DNA of 64,000 nt from Comamonadaceae bacterium (GTDB taxonomy: Bacteria; Pseudomonadota; Gammaproteobacteria; Burkholderiales; Burkholderiaceae_C). Position numbers and translations under genes: made by a program. Under the pieces are notes generated by a model. That model saw nothing but the letters and a program-made list of their open reading frames with translations, ran no database searches and was not told where the DNA came from. Location: positions 58,730 to 122,729 of the forward strand of contig QZKF01000082.1 in the NCBI GenBank assembly GCA_003599455.1, written 5' to 3'. Shown piece after piece: positions 1-7,954 of this stretch (its first letter is position 1; every line of letters begins with the position of its first letter).

Positions 1-344
1 TGCTCGCGATCTGGTTGCGCTACAACGGGCCCGACACCTCGCTGTCGTTCGAGATCATGCTCGACATCCTGCTCATCGTCGTGATCGGCGGCATGGGCAC
101 GTTGTATGGCGCGCTGATCGGCAGCGTGCTGTTTCTCGTGGCGCAAAGCTACCTGCAGGACCTGCTGCGCGTGGCGGGCGCCGCCACCGAGGGCATCCCG
201 CTGCTGCCGGCGTTGCTCACGCCCGACCGCTGGCTGCTCTGGCTGGGCCTGCTGTTCGTGCTCTCGGTCTACTACTTTCCCACCGGCATCGTGGGCAAGC
301 TGCGCGAGCGCGCCGTGCTGGCCCGCCTCAAGGGGCTGAAATGA
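1..344 (+). CDS. livM: Branched-chain amino acid ABC transporter permease (LivM type), C-terminal part
   Basis: Only the last 114 codons are inside the window; the reading frame is open from base 3 and ends with TGA at 342-344. The fragment has hydrophobic membrane segments, including one around the GGMGTLYGALIG stretch typical of LivM-type permeases, then a last helix ending in YYFPTGIVG, which is the usual end of this family. The protein would form the inner-membrane channel of a high-affinity branched-chain amino acid or related carboxylate importer. Its stop overlaps the ATG of the next gene (ATGA), so the two are probably co-transcribed. Partner genes (livH, livF, livG, livK) would lie upstream, outside the window. 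Confidence 0.85.
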   Translation, partial: LAIWLRYNGPDTSLSFEIMLDILLIVVIGGMGTLYGALIGSVLFLVAQSYLQDLLRVAGAATEGIPLLPALLTPDRWLLWLGLLFVLSVYYFPTGIVGKLRERAVLARLKGLK

Positions 345-1204
345 AAACGCAGACCGCCACCGTCACGCCGCGTTCGCGCTACCTGGCCTGCGAGGGCCGC
401 GAGATCCACTTCATGGACTGGGAGCCCGACGTGCCCGCCGGCCCGGTGGTGGTGGCCTGGCACGGCCTGGCGCGCACCGGGCGCGACATGGACCCGCTGG
501 CCGCGCACCTGAGCGCGCAGGGCTGGCGCGTGATCTGCCCCGACACCATCGGCCGCGGCCTCTCGCAATGGAGCCCGAAACCCGAGGCCGAGTACTGTCT
601 GGATTTCTACAGCCGCATCGCCACCGCGCTGGTGGACCAGCTCGCGCTCAAGCGCTTCCACTGGGTCGGCACTTCCATGGGCGGCGCCATCGGCATGGTG
701 TGCGCGGCCGGCCCGCTGCACGGGCGCATCGAGCGCCTGGTGCTCAACGACATCGGCCCGAAGACGGCGGACGCGGCCATTGCGCGCATCCGCAGCTATG
801 CCGGCCATCCGGCGGCTTTCGACACGGTCGGTGAGCTGGAACAGTACTTCCGCACCATCTACAAGCCCTACGGCTTCCTGAGCGACGCTCAGTGGCGCCT
901 GCTCACCGAGAGCTCCACGCGCCGCCTGCCCGATGGCCGCGTGACGCCACACTACGACCCGGCCATGGTGCAGCAGTTCACCCACCACCCCTCGGATTAC
1001 GAGCTGTGGCCGACCTACGACCGCATCGACGTGCCGGTGCTGTGCCTGCGCGGTGCCGATTCCGACCTGCTGCTGTCCGACACGGCAGAAGCCATGCGCG
1101 ACCGCGGGCCACGCGCGCTGGTGGTGACGATCGCCGGCTGCGGGCATGCACCCGCACTGAATGTGCCCGAGCAGTTCGAGCTGGTGCAGCGCTTTCTGAG
1201 CTGA
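341..1204 (+). CDS. Alpha/beta hydrolase
   Basis: A 287-residue protein with the alpha/beta hydrolase fold. The oxyanion-hole stretch AWHGLART is near residues 39-46, the nucleophile elbow GTSMGG puts Ser at 112, an acidic residue follows in GADSD (about 240), and the catalytic His is at 269 in GCGHAPAL. There is no signal peptide, so it should be cytoplasmic. The substrate cannot be read from the sequence; esters or lactones are likely. It starts at the ATG overlapping the stop of the upstream permease gene, so it may act on something imported by that transporter (inference). It converges on hemH, with no space between the two stops. Confidence 0.85.
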   Translation: MKTQTATVTPRSRYLACEGREIHFMDWEPDVPAGPVVVAWHGLARTGRDMDPLAAHLSAQGWRVICPDTIGRGLSQWSPKPEAEYCLDFYSRIATALVDQLALKRFHWVGTSMGGAIGMVCAAGPLHGRIERLVLNDIGPKTADAAIARIRSYAGHPAAFDTVGELEQYFRTIYKPYGFLSDAQWRLLTESSTRRLPDGRVTPHYDPAMVQQFTHHPSDYELWPTYDRIDVPVLCLRGADSDLLLSDTAEAMRDRGPRALVVTIAGCGHAPALNVPEQFELVQRFLS

Positions 1205-2296
1205 TCAGTCTTTCGCGCCCAGTGCCAGCGCCCGTTCGCGGCTGGCCTGCAGTTCCATCGGGTTGTCGGCCAGTTTCGTGGGCCAGCCCTGCAGGTGCTG
1301 CTCGGCCACGTCGCTGAGCGCGCGGATCCACTCGGGGTGGTCGTTCAGGCAGGGGATGTACTGGAAGCTGCTGCCCCCCGCGTGCAGGAAAGCCTCGCGC
1401 GCCTCCATGTTGATTTCTTCCAGCGTTTCCAGGCAGTCGCTGGTGAAGCCCGGGCACACCAGGTCCACGCTCTTCAAGCCCTTTTGCGCCAGCTCGATCA
1501 GCGTGGGCTCGGTGTACGGTTCGAGCCATTTGGCCTTGCCGAAGCGCGACTGGAAGGTGACCTTGTAGCGGTCTTTGGTCAGACCGAGTTGCTCGGCCAG
1601 CAGGCGCGCGGTCTTGTGGCACTCGCAGTGGTAGGGGTCGCCGAGCTGCAGCGTGCGCTCGGGCACGCCGTGAAAGCTCATCACCAGCTGCTCGCTCTGG
1701 CCGTGCGCCATCCAGTGCGCGCGGATGGTCCGGGCCAGCGCCTGGATGTAGCCGGCGTGGTCGTGGTATCGGTTGACGAAGCGCAGCTCGGGCAGGTTGC
1801 GCACCCTGGCCGCCCAGTTCATCACGCCATCGATCACGCTGGCGGTGGTGGTCGCGCTGAACTGCGGGTAGGCCGGCAGCACCAGCACGCGGGTCACGCC
1901 CTCGGCCTTGAGTTCGTCGAGCACCGACGCGATCGACGGGTTGCCGTAGCGCATGGCATAGCGCACCGTGACCTGATGGCCGCGCTCGCCCAGGTAACCC
2001 CGCAGCAGCAGCGACTGTTTTTCGGTCCACACCTTCAGCGGTGAACCTTCCGGTGTCCAGATGCCGGCGTACTTGGCGGCCGACTTCTTTGGCCGCACGC
2101 GCAGGATGATGCCGTGCAGGATCAGCATCCAGACGAAGCGGGGAATCTCCACCACCCGCTGGTCGCCCAGGAACTCCGCGAGGTAGCGGCGCAGGGCCGG
2201 GGCGGTGGGTTCGTCGGGGGTGCCCAGGTTACACAGCAGCACCGCGGTGCGGGGCGCCTGGCCGTGTGTGTAGGGCGGTTCGGGTTGGAAGGGCAT
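1205..2296 (-). CDS. hemH: Ferrochelatase
   Basis: A 363-residue ferrochelatase, which inserts Fe2+ into protoporphyrin IX in the last step of heme synthesis. Family signatures include LCNLGTPDEP near the N-terminus (21-30), PAYPQFSATTTAS (141-153), the catalytic His209 in MSFHGVPE, and the DCLETLEEI segment carrying the conserved acidic residue. Its location close to the photosynthesis genes matters metabolically: ferrochelatase competes with Mg-chelatase (bchH at 16440) for protoporphyrin IX. It is divergent from the HAD hydrolase gene, the two starts lying only 19 bases apart. Length is normal for the family. Confidence 0.96.
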   Translation of the reverse strand: MPFQPEPPYTHGQAPRTAVLLCNLGTPDEPTAPALRRYLAEFLGDQRVVEIPRFVWMLILHGIILRVRPKKSAAKYAGIWTPEGSPLKVWTEKQSLLLRGYLGERGHQVTVRYAMRYGNPSIASVLDELKAEGVTRVLVLPAYPQFSATTTASVIDGVMNWAARVRNLPELRFVNRYHDHAGYIQALARTIRAHWMAHGQSEQLVMSFHGVPERTLQLGDPYHCECHKTARLLAEQLGLTKDRYKVTFQSRFGKAKWLEPYTEPTLIELAQKGLKSVDLVCPGFTSDCLETLEEINMEAREAFLHAGGSSFQYIPCLNDHPEWIRALSDVAEQHLQGWPTKLADNPMELQASRERALALGAKD

Positions 2297-2315
2297 GCGC
2301 TATTCTCTCGCAAGC

Positions 2316-3044
2316 ATGAATCCCTCCCCCCGCACTGTGCCGCCCGCCGCGCTGGACCCCGCCCGCATTCGCGCCATCACCATCGATCTGGACGACACGC
2401 TGTGGCCGATCTGGCCCACCATCGAACGCGCCGAGGCGGTGCTGGCGGCCTGGCTCGGGCAGCACGCGCCCGCCACCGCCGTGCAGTGGGGCAACCCCGC
2501 CGCCTTGCGCGAGGTGCGCAACCAGATGCACACCACCCGGCCCGATCTCGCGCACGACCTGAGCGCGCTGCGCCGCGAGTCGATCCGCCTGGTGCTGCAG
2601 CGCGCGGGCGACGACCCGGCGCTGGCCGAGCCCGCGTTCGAGGTCTTCTTCGCCGAGCGCCAGCGCGTCGAGCTGTTCGAGGACGCCTTGCCCGCGCTCG
2701 AATGGCTGGCCGCGCGCTACCCCGTCGTGGCCCTGTCCAACGGCAACGCCGACGTGCAGCGCGTCGGCCTGGGCCGGCATTTCCAGGCCGCGCTGAGCGC
2801 GCGCGAGTTCGGCGTCGGCAAGCCCGATGCGCGCATCTTCCACGCCGCGGCCGAGGCGGCCGGTGTGGGCGCGGCCGAGGTGCTGCACATCGGCGACGAC
2901 GCCCACCTGGACGTGGTGGGCGCGCTGGGTGCGGGCATGCAGGTGGCCTGGCTCAACCGCGCCGGCCAGGCCTGGGAGCACGCGCCGCTGCAGCCCCACA
3001 CCACCGTGACCGACCTGATGGCGCTGTGCCGCCAGCTCGCTTGA
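2316..3044 (+). CDS. HAD-superfamily hydrolase
   Basis: A 242-residue HAD hydrolase. Motif I is DLDDTLW near residues 26-32 with the nucleophilic Asp, motif II is LSNGNAD, motif III is the Lys in GVGKPDARIF, and motif IV is IGDDAHLD. The cap is the helical C1 type seen in phosphoglycolate phosphatase or haloacid dehalogenase relatives, so a small phosphorylated metabolite is the expected substrate. The frame is also open from 2295, but that start would overlap hemH; the ATG at 2316 is preferred, though no clear ribosome-binding site is visible. The substrate is unknown. Confidence 0.85.
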   Translation: MNPSPRTVPPAALDPARIRAITIDLDDTLWPIWPTIERAEAVLAAWLGQHAPATAVQWGNPAALREVRNQMHTTRPDLAHDLSALRRESIRLVLQRAGDDPALAEPAFEVFFAERQRVELFEDALPALEWLAARYPVVALSNGNADVQRVGLGRHFQAALSAREFGVGKPDARIFHAAAEAAGVGAAEVLHIGDDAHLDVVGALGAGMQVAWLNRAGQAWEHAPLQPHTTVTDLMALCRQLA

Positions 3045-3066
3045 TCTTTCTGTACAGACCTTGCAC

Positions 3067-3717
3067 ATGACCCTGACCATCTACGGCATTCCCGCGTCCC
3101 GCGCCGTGCGCCCCCTGTGGGCCGCCACCGAACTCGGCCTGGATTTCCAGCACGTGCCCCTGGACTACCAGGGCGGCGGCACGCGCACGCCCGAATTCCT
3201 CGCCATCAACCCCAACGGCCATGTGCCGGCGGTGGTGGACGCGCGGCCCGAAGGTGAGGTGGTGCTGTGGGAAAGCATGGCCTGTGCGCTCTACATCGCG
3301 CGCCACCACGGCCCGGCCGACGGTGCCAGCATCACGCCGGCTTCACCGCGCGAGGACGCCGAGGCGCTGCGCTGGAGCTTCTGGGCCGTGACCGAGGCCG
3401 AGGCCGATGCGCTGACTGTGCTGATGCACCGCCTGGTGATGCCCGAGGCACGGCGCAAGCCCGAGCTGGCCCTGGCGGCCGAGCGCCGCCTCGCCGCGCC
3501 GCTGCGCGTGATCGAGCAGCACCTGCAGCGCCAGCAGGACGCGGGCCATCGCCATCTGGCCGCGGACCGCTTCACCGTGGCCGACCTGTGCGCGGCCAGC
3601 GTGCTCAACTGGGCCAGGCCCTCGACCACGCTGATGGACGCGCACCCGCTCACGCACGGCTGGATCCTGCGCTGCATGGCGCGACCGGCCTACGTCCAGG
3701 TGCGGGAGTTCGGTTAG
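3067..3717 (+). CDS. Glutathione S-transferase family protein
   Basis: A 216-residue cytosolic GST. The N-terminal thioredoxin-like domain (about 1-80) begins LTIYGIPASRAVRPLW and carries the NPNGHVPAV cis-Pro motif and the WESMACALYIA glutathione-binding segment. The helical C-terminal domain has the usual RFTVADLCAASVLNW motif. Ser10 in PASRAV is the likely glutathione-activating residue. ATG at 3067 is chosen over an in-frame TTG two codons upstream. The last bases overlap the 3' end of hpnE on the other strand. The physiological substrate is not predictable. Confidence 0.9.
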   Translation: MTLTIYGIPASRAVRPLWAATELGLDFQHVPLDYQGGGTRTPEFLAINPNGHVPAVVDARPEGEVVLWESMACALYIARHHGPADGASITPASPREDAEALRWSFWAVTEAEADALTVLMHRLVMPEARRKPELALAAERRLAAPLRVIEQHLQRQQDAGHRHLAADRFTVADLCAASVLNWARPSTTLMDAHPLTHGWILRCMARPAYVQVREFG

Positions 3718-5090
3718 GCGTGCCGGCGCAGGGCTTCGGCGGCCAGCGCCGCGGCGGCCAGACCGCTGCGCACCGCGCCTTCCAGCGTGGCCGGGTAAGG
3801 GCCCTGCACATAGTCGCCAGCGGCCCACAGCCCCGGGGCAATGGCCTGCACCGGGCGCACCAGGCCGGGCGTGCAGGCGAAGGTGGCGCGTTTTTCCACC
3901 ACGGTCTGCAGCGCCTGCAGCGTGCCCAGCCCCAGTTGCGCGGCGGCCTGTTGCAGCACGCGCGCCTGCAGCTCGTCGCGCTCGCCGCTGCTCGCACTCA
4001 CCACGAAGGCCAGCACGCCCTGTGCCGCGGCGTTTCGCGGGTCGAGCTGGCCGCGGTCGAATACGAATTGCGCCGGCGCCGCCTGCGCGTCGGGGTCGGG
4101 GCGCAGCGCCAGCAGGGGCGAGGCCAGGCGCGCACCCGGTGCCCAGGCGTACACGGTGGTGAGGGCGGTGAACGGCAGCGTGTGCGCGGACCGTGCCCAC
4201 GCCTTCAGGGTCTTTGCGCCGTCCTCGTCGCAGGCGTCGGCGGCCTGGCGCATGGCCTGCGCCGCGGGGCTGGCGGCCGTCGCCCAGAGCACACCGTCGA
4301 ATGCCTCCTCGCCACCTTCATGGCCCAGCAACCACTGCGCGCCGAAGGGGCGCAGGGTGCTCACGCGCGTGCCGATGCGCACACGGGCCGCGTCGCCGTG
4401 GCGCTGATGCAGCCACTGCGCCGCCGCGTCGGGGAACAGGCGCGAGAGGTCGGTGCGCGGCAGCAGCAGGCTGGAGCCGCTGAAGCCCGCCGCGCCCGGG
4501 CCGAACAGCGCATCGCGCAGCACGCGCAGGAACACCGCGGCGCTGGCGTCCACCGTGGGCGTGTTCAGGGCCGACACGCACAGCGGCTCGATCAGCTCGC
4601 GCATCACGCGCGGCGGCAGGCGCTCGCACAGGTCGGCCACGGTGAGCGTGGGCGCGCAGGTGAAGCCCCCGCGCTGCCAGCGCAGGGAGGCGCGCACCAG
4701 CGCCAGCCGTTCGCCCCAGGACCAGCCACGCGTGGTGGCGATGGCCGCCAGCGCGTCCAGCGGGGCCGGCCAGCGCGCGGCCCAGGCGGGTGTGTGCAGG
4801 CCGGTGCCGTCGGGGTAGGGCAGTGCCAGCGGCAGCGGCAGCACAGCCTGCGACAGGTCCAGGCCGACGCGCTGCATCAGGGCCAAGGTCTCGCTGTAGG
4901 CGCCGATCAGGATGTGCTGCCCGTTGTCCAGCGTGAGGGGCGTGCCATCGGGCAACTGCGCGGGCAGGGCCCGTGCGCGGCCGCCGAGCGTGCGCGCGGC
5001 TTCGAACACCGTCACGTCGGCCCCTTGCTCCACCGCCGCGACGGCGGCGGCCATACCCGCCCAGCCTGCACCGACAACGGCCAGTTTCAC
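3714..5090 (-). CDS. hpnE: Hydroxysqualene dehydroxylase HpnE (squalene-associated FAD-dependent desaturase)
   Basis: A 458-residue FAD-dependent amine oxidase/phytoene-desaturase-like protein. The dinucleotide-binding motif VVGAGWAGMAAAVAAVEQG is near residues 5-23 and is followed by the GGRARAL motif. In the HpnC-HpnD-HpnE route, HpnE reduces hydroxysqualene to squalene, the precursor of hopanoids. The start is a GTG at 5090, two bases after the hpnD stop, so hpnD and hpnE are translationally coupled. The C-terminal motif GLWAAGDYVQGPYPATLEGAVRSG is the conserved FAD-contacting end of this superfamily. The pairing with hpnD makes HpnE more likely than a carotenoid desaturase. Confidence 0.9.
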   Translation of the reverse strand: MKLAVVGAGWAGMAAAVAAVEQGADVTVFEAARTLGGRARALPAQLPDGTPLTLDNGQHILIGAYSETLALMQRVGLDLSQAVLPLPLALPYPDGTGLHTPAWAARWPAPLDALAAIATTRGWSWGERLALVRASLRWQRGGFTCAPTLTVADLCERLPPRVMRELIEPLCVSALNTPTVDASAAVFLRVLRDALFGPGAAGFSGSSLLLPRTDLSRLFPDAAAQWLHQRHGDAARVRIGTRVSTLRPFGAQWLLGHEGGEEAFDGVLWATAASPAAQAMRQAADACDEDGAKTLKAWARSAHTLPFTALTTVYAWAPGARLASPLLALRPDPDAQAAPAQFVFDRGQLDPRNAAAQGVLAFVVSASSGERDELQARVLQQAAAQLGLGTLQALQTVVEKRATFACTPGLVRPVQAIAPGLWAAGDYVQGPYPATLEGAVRSGLAAAALAAEALRRHA

Positions 5091-5092
5091 GC

Positions 5093-5959
5093 TCAAAGCC
5101 TGCCCAGCGCCTGGACCTTCCACGCGAGCCAGAACTTGCGCAGTGGCGTGAGGCTCACGCGCTGCGTCAGCACGGCCAGGGGGTCGGCCGCGATTTCCTT
5201 GAGCAGCGTGCGGTAGATGCTGGCCATCATCAGGCCGGGCTTCTGCGTGCGGCGGTCGGCTTCGGGCAGCAGGGCGAGGGCGTCGTCGTAGGTCTGCAGG
5301 GCGCGGTTGCACTGGAACTGCATGAGCGCGCTGAAGCGGCGCTGGAAGTCGGCCGCGTCGGTGCCCGGCGCGGCGCCGCGCTGGATCAGCTCGTGCGCCT
5401 TGACGTTGAAGCTCTGCAGCTCGTTGACCGGCAGGTAGATGCGCCCGCGCGTGGCGTCTTCGCCCACGTCGCGCACGATGTTGGTGAGCTGGAAGGCCAG
5501 CCCGAGCCGGTGCGCGTACTCCGTGGTCTGCAGCTGCGTCTGGCCGAAGATGCGCGCCGCCACCTCGCCCACCACGCCGGCCACCAGGTGGCAGTAGCGC
5601 TGCAGGTTGGCGAAGTCGAGGTAGCGGTTCTGCTCCAGGTCCATCTGGCAGCCGTCGATCACGGCCGAGAGGTGGCGCGCCTCGATGCCGTAGGTCTTGC
5701 TCAGGGGCATCAGCGCCCGCATCACCGGATGGGTGGGTTCGCCGGCATAGGCCTGCGCGACCTCGCGCCGCCACCAGGCGAGCTTGGTCTGCGCGACGGC
5801 CGGGTCGCTGACCTCGTCGACCACGTCGTCGACCTCGCGGCAGAAGGCGTAGAAGGCGGTGATGGCGGCGCGGCGCTCGGCCGGCAGGAACAGGAAGGCG
5901 TAGTAGAAGCTGCTGCCCGAGGCGGCGGCCTTTTGCTGGACGTAGTCTTGTGGGCTCAT
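5093..5959 (-). CDS. hpnD: Presqualene diphosphate synthase HpnD
   Basis: A 288-residue trans-isoprenyl diphosphate synthase of the squalene/phytoene synthase family. The two aspartate-rich Mg-diphosphate motifs are DDVVD (44-48) and DVGED (164-168). HpnD condenses two farnesyl diphosphates to presqualene diphosphate, and HpnC and HpnE then complete squalene. ATG at 5959 (MSPQDYVQQK) is chosen because the residues upstream in the same frame do not resemble the family. HpnC, usually just upstream, is not here; the divergent neighbour is the HiPIP gene. A role in carotenoid synthesis is less likely, because a separate phytoene synthase is encoded at 28798. Confidence 0.9.
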   Translation of the reverse strand: MSPQDYVQQKAAASGSSFYYAFLFLPAERRAAITAFYAFCREVDDVVDEVSDPAVAQTKLAWWRREVAQAYAGEPTHPVMRALMPLSKTYGIEARHLSAVIDGCQMDLEQNRYLDFANLQRYCHLVAGVVGEVAARIFGQTQLQTTEYAHRLGLAFQLTNIVRDVGEDATRGRIYLPVNELQSFNVKAHELIQRGAAPGTDAADFQRRFSALMQFQCNRALQTYDDALALLPEADRRTQKPGLMMASIYRTLLKEIAADPLAVLTQRVSLTPLRKFWLAWKVQALGRL

Positions 5960-6023
5960 GCGTGGCGGCGTTGTGGGTGCCAAGTGTACGCACCGACCGG
6001 GCCCGGGCGGCTGCACGAATGGG

Positions 6024-6038
6024 TGAGCAGACTGCTCA
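6024..6038. promoter_or_regulatory. 15-bp perfect dyad in the hpnD/HiPIP divergent region
   Basis: TGAGCAG-A-CTGCTCA is a perfect inverted repeat with 7-base arms around one central base. A second small dyad, TTAAC-N5-GTTAA, lies at 6053-6067. Both sit between the divergent starts of hpnD (5959) and the HiPIP gene (6132), where a shared operator would be expected. The binding protein is unknown. Confidence 0.35.
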
Positions 6039-6131
6039 AGCGCTCCGGCGTCTTAACCCTGCGTTAACAGAGCGCGGGTAGCATGAACCCGCAATTCTGC
6101 ATTTCCCCACGACATTCCAACGAGGTGACCC

Positions 6132-6443
6132 ATGAACGATTCCAATCGTCGCGTCTTCATGCTGCAGGTGGCAGCCGGCAGCACCGTGCTGATGGCCGCG
6201 TCCGCGCAGGCCCAGCCCGCGATGGTGAACGAAAAGGACGCCACCGCCGTGGCGCTTGGCTACGCGGCTGACGCCACCAAGGTGGATGCCAAGAAGTTTC
6301 CCAAGTACGCGGCGGGTCAGAAGTGCAACACCTGCCAGCTCTACACCGGCAAGGCCGGCGACCCGGCCGGTGGCTGCGGCATCTTCCCCGGCAAGATGGT
6401 GGCGGCCAACGGCTGGTGCAGCGCCTACGTCAAGAAGGGCTGA
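6132..6443 (+). CDS. hip: High-potential iron-sulfur protein (HiPIP)
   Basis: A 103-residue precursor. The N-terminus has a twin-arginine signal (RRVF at 6-9, hydrophobic stretch to about 26, AQA cleavage region), so the folded holoprotein is exported to the periplasm. The mature part has the four cluster-binding cysteines in HiPIP spacing: Cys65, Cys68, Cys82 and Cys96. HiPIPs carry one [4Fe-4S] cluster cycling 3+/2+ and donate electrons to the reaction-centre cytochrome in several purple betaproteobacteria. The position beside the photosynthesis cluster supports that job here (inference). It is divergent from hpnD and overlaps the end of the convergent small gene at 6430 by 14 bases. Confidence 0.93.
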   Translation: MNDSNRRVFMLQVAAGSTVLMAASAQAQPAMVNEKDATAVALGYAADATKVDAKKFPKYAAGQKCNTCQLYTGKAGDPAGGCGIFPGKMVAANGWCSAYVKKG

Positions 6444-6726
6444 GCGGGCGTCTCTGGCGCCGCCAGCGGCGCCAGAGGTCGGTGCCGTGTGCCGCGCCCG
6501 AGGCGGCCAGGCACACGGCCATCCAGGGCCATGCGGCACCGCTCAGCGCGGCGCGCAGCGCAGCCATCAGGCACAGGCCCGACACCAGGTTGAGCGCGTA
6601 GTCGCGCGGCGCCAGCCCATGGCCGGTGGCACGGTGAAACAGCCACAGCGCCAGGCCTTCGAGCACGGTGAAGGCCATCACCCCGTCGAGCAGCAGGCGA
6701 ATCGGCCCGAGGTCGTTCACGGGCAT
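6430..6726 (-). CDS. Small membrane protein of unknown function, downstream of bchP
   Basis: A 98-residue, very hydrophobic protein with probably two or three membrane helices (about 10-30, 44-62 and 64-80) and a strongly basic C-terminus (WRRWRRQRR). The start lies 13 bases after the bchP stop on the same strand, so it is the likely last gene of the bchG-bch2-bchP transcription unit. I do not recognise the family. In other purple bacteria the genes after bchP differ (for example idi), so this could be a lineage-specific membrane helper for bacteriochlorophyll synthesis, or an unrelated gene. The 3' end overlaps the HiPIP gene on the other strand. Confidence 0.6.
   Translation of the reverse strand: MPVNDLGPIRLLLDGVMAFTVLEGLALWLFHRATGHGLAPRDYALNLVSGLCLMAALRAALSGAAWPWMAVCLAASGAAHGTDLWRRWRRQRRPLSPS
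6452..6477. terminator. GC-rich hairpin after the HiPIP gene
   Basis: A perfect 10-bp stem (CTCTGGCGCC / GGCGCCAGAG) with a 6-base loop starts 8 bases after the HiPIP stop codon. No T-run follows, so it is not a textbook intrinsic terminator. It could stabilise the HiPIP mRNA end or block convergent transcription. It lies inside the 3' end of the small gene on the minus strand, where it encodes the Arg-rich tail. Confidence 0.4.
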
Positions 6727-6739
6727 CTGCTTGCCGCGT

Positions 6740-7954
6740 TCACACCCGGGCCATGCCCAGCAGGTGGCCCAGGTCCTTGAAGAAGATGCGCACGTGCGCC
6801 ATCGGCTTCTTGCGCGTGAGCTGCTTGTTCATGTACGACTCGAAGGTGAGCTGCTGCACGTCGCGGTCCTCGCAGATTTTCACGAAGCGCTCGCGCCGCT
6901 TCTCGCTGCTGTACCAGAACGATTGCATGACGCCGAGCACCCAGAACACCGTGCCGTGCAGTTTCATGAAGCGCTGCCGCGCCAGCCTGAGCGCCCTGAC
7001 GTCGCCGGTGGCGAGCATCTCGTGCACCGCCTGCGCGGCGAGCTGGCCGCCCACCATGGCGTAGTAGATGCCTTCGCCCGAGGCCGGGGCCACCACGCCG
7101 GCGGCGTCGCCCGCGAGCACCACGTCGCGCCCGTTGTCCCAGCGGGGCAGGGGTTTCATGGGAATGGGCGCGCCCTCGCGGCGCAGGGTTTCGGCGCCGG
7201 CCAGGCCGCTGGCCTCGCGCATGTGCTGCACCGAGCCGCGCAGCGAGAAGCCCTTGTCGGCGCTGCCGGTGCCCACGCTGAGCGTGTCGCCGTGCGGAAA
7301 GACCCAGCCGTAGAAGTCGGGCGAGAAGCGGCCCTGGTAGTAGACGTCGCAGCGCGCCCCGTCGTAGTCCGCCGATCGGTCGGCCGCGGCCGGCGCGCGC
7401 ACGATCTCGTGGTACGCGAAAACGTACTTCGTGCGCTCGGCGCCGGGCACACCGCCCTGGCGCGCGACCTCGGAGCGCGCCCCGTCGGCGCCCACGATGG
7501 CGCGCGCGCGCACCCGCGCCGGCGTGCCCTCGCCACGCTGGTGGCGCTCGCGCGCGAGGTAGTGCACCACGCTCAGGCCGTCGGCGCCGCGCTCGATCTT
7601 CTCGAACAGGCCGGTGCGCCGCACCGCGCCCGCGGTCTGCGCGCGCGCGCGCAACCACTCGTCGAACGCATCGCGGTTCACCATGCCCACGAAGCCGTTG
7701 TCGATCGGGATGTCCACGTGCCTGTGCGAGGGCGCGATCATGCGCGCGCACTGCGCACGCGCCACCAGCAGCTCGTCGGGAATGCCGAAGTCCTTGATGA
7801 GGCGCGGCGGTATCGCGCCGCCACAGGGCTTGATGCGCCCGGCCCGGTCCAGCAACAGGACCGAGCGGCCCTGGCGGGCGAGTTCGTGCGCGGCGGTGGC
7901 ACCGGCGGGGCCACCCCCGACGACGACGACGTCGAAGATTTCGTCTGGGTTCAT
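6740..7954 (-). CDS. bchP: Geranylgeranyl diphosphate reductase BchP
   Basis: A 404-residue flavoprotein of the geranylgeranyl reductase family. It reduces the geranylgeranyl tail of bacteriochlorophyll (or its diphosphate) stepwise to phytyl. The Rossmann FAD motif VVVGGGPAGATAAHELARQG spans about residues 9-28, the PCGGAIPPRL segment follows, and the second FAD motif is VLAGDAAGVVAPASGEGIYYAM. The ATG overlaps the bch2 stop (ATGA), giving the classic bchG-bch2-bchP order. Length and motifs are normal for purple bacteria. Confidence 0.95.
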   Translation of the reverse strand: MNPDEIFDVVVVGGGPAGATAAHELARQGRSVLLLDRAGRIKPCGGAIPPRLIKDFGIPDELLVARAQCARMIAPSHRHVDIPIDNGFVGMVNRDAFDEWLRARAQTAGAVRRTGLFEKIERGADGLSVVHYLARERHQRGEGTPARVRARAIVGADGARSEVARQGGVPGAERTKYVFAYHEIVRAPAAADRSADYDGARCDVYYQGRFSPDFYGWVFPHGDTLSVGTGSADKGFSLRGSVQHMREASGLAGAETLRREGAPIPMKPLPRWDNGRDVVLAGDAAGVVAPASGEGIYYAMVGGQLAAQAVHEMLATGDVRALRLARQRFMKLHGTVFWVLGVMQSFWYSSEKRRERFVKICEDRDVQQLTFESYMNKQLTRKKPMAHVRIFFKDLGHLLGMARV

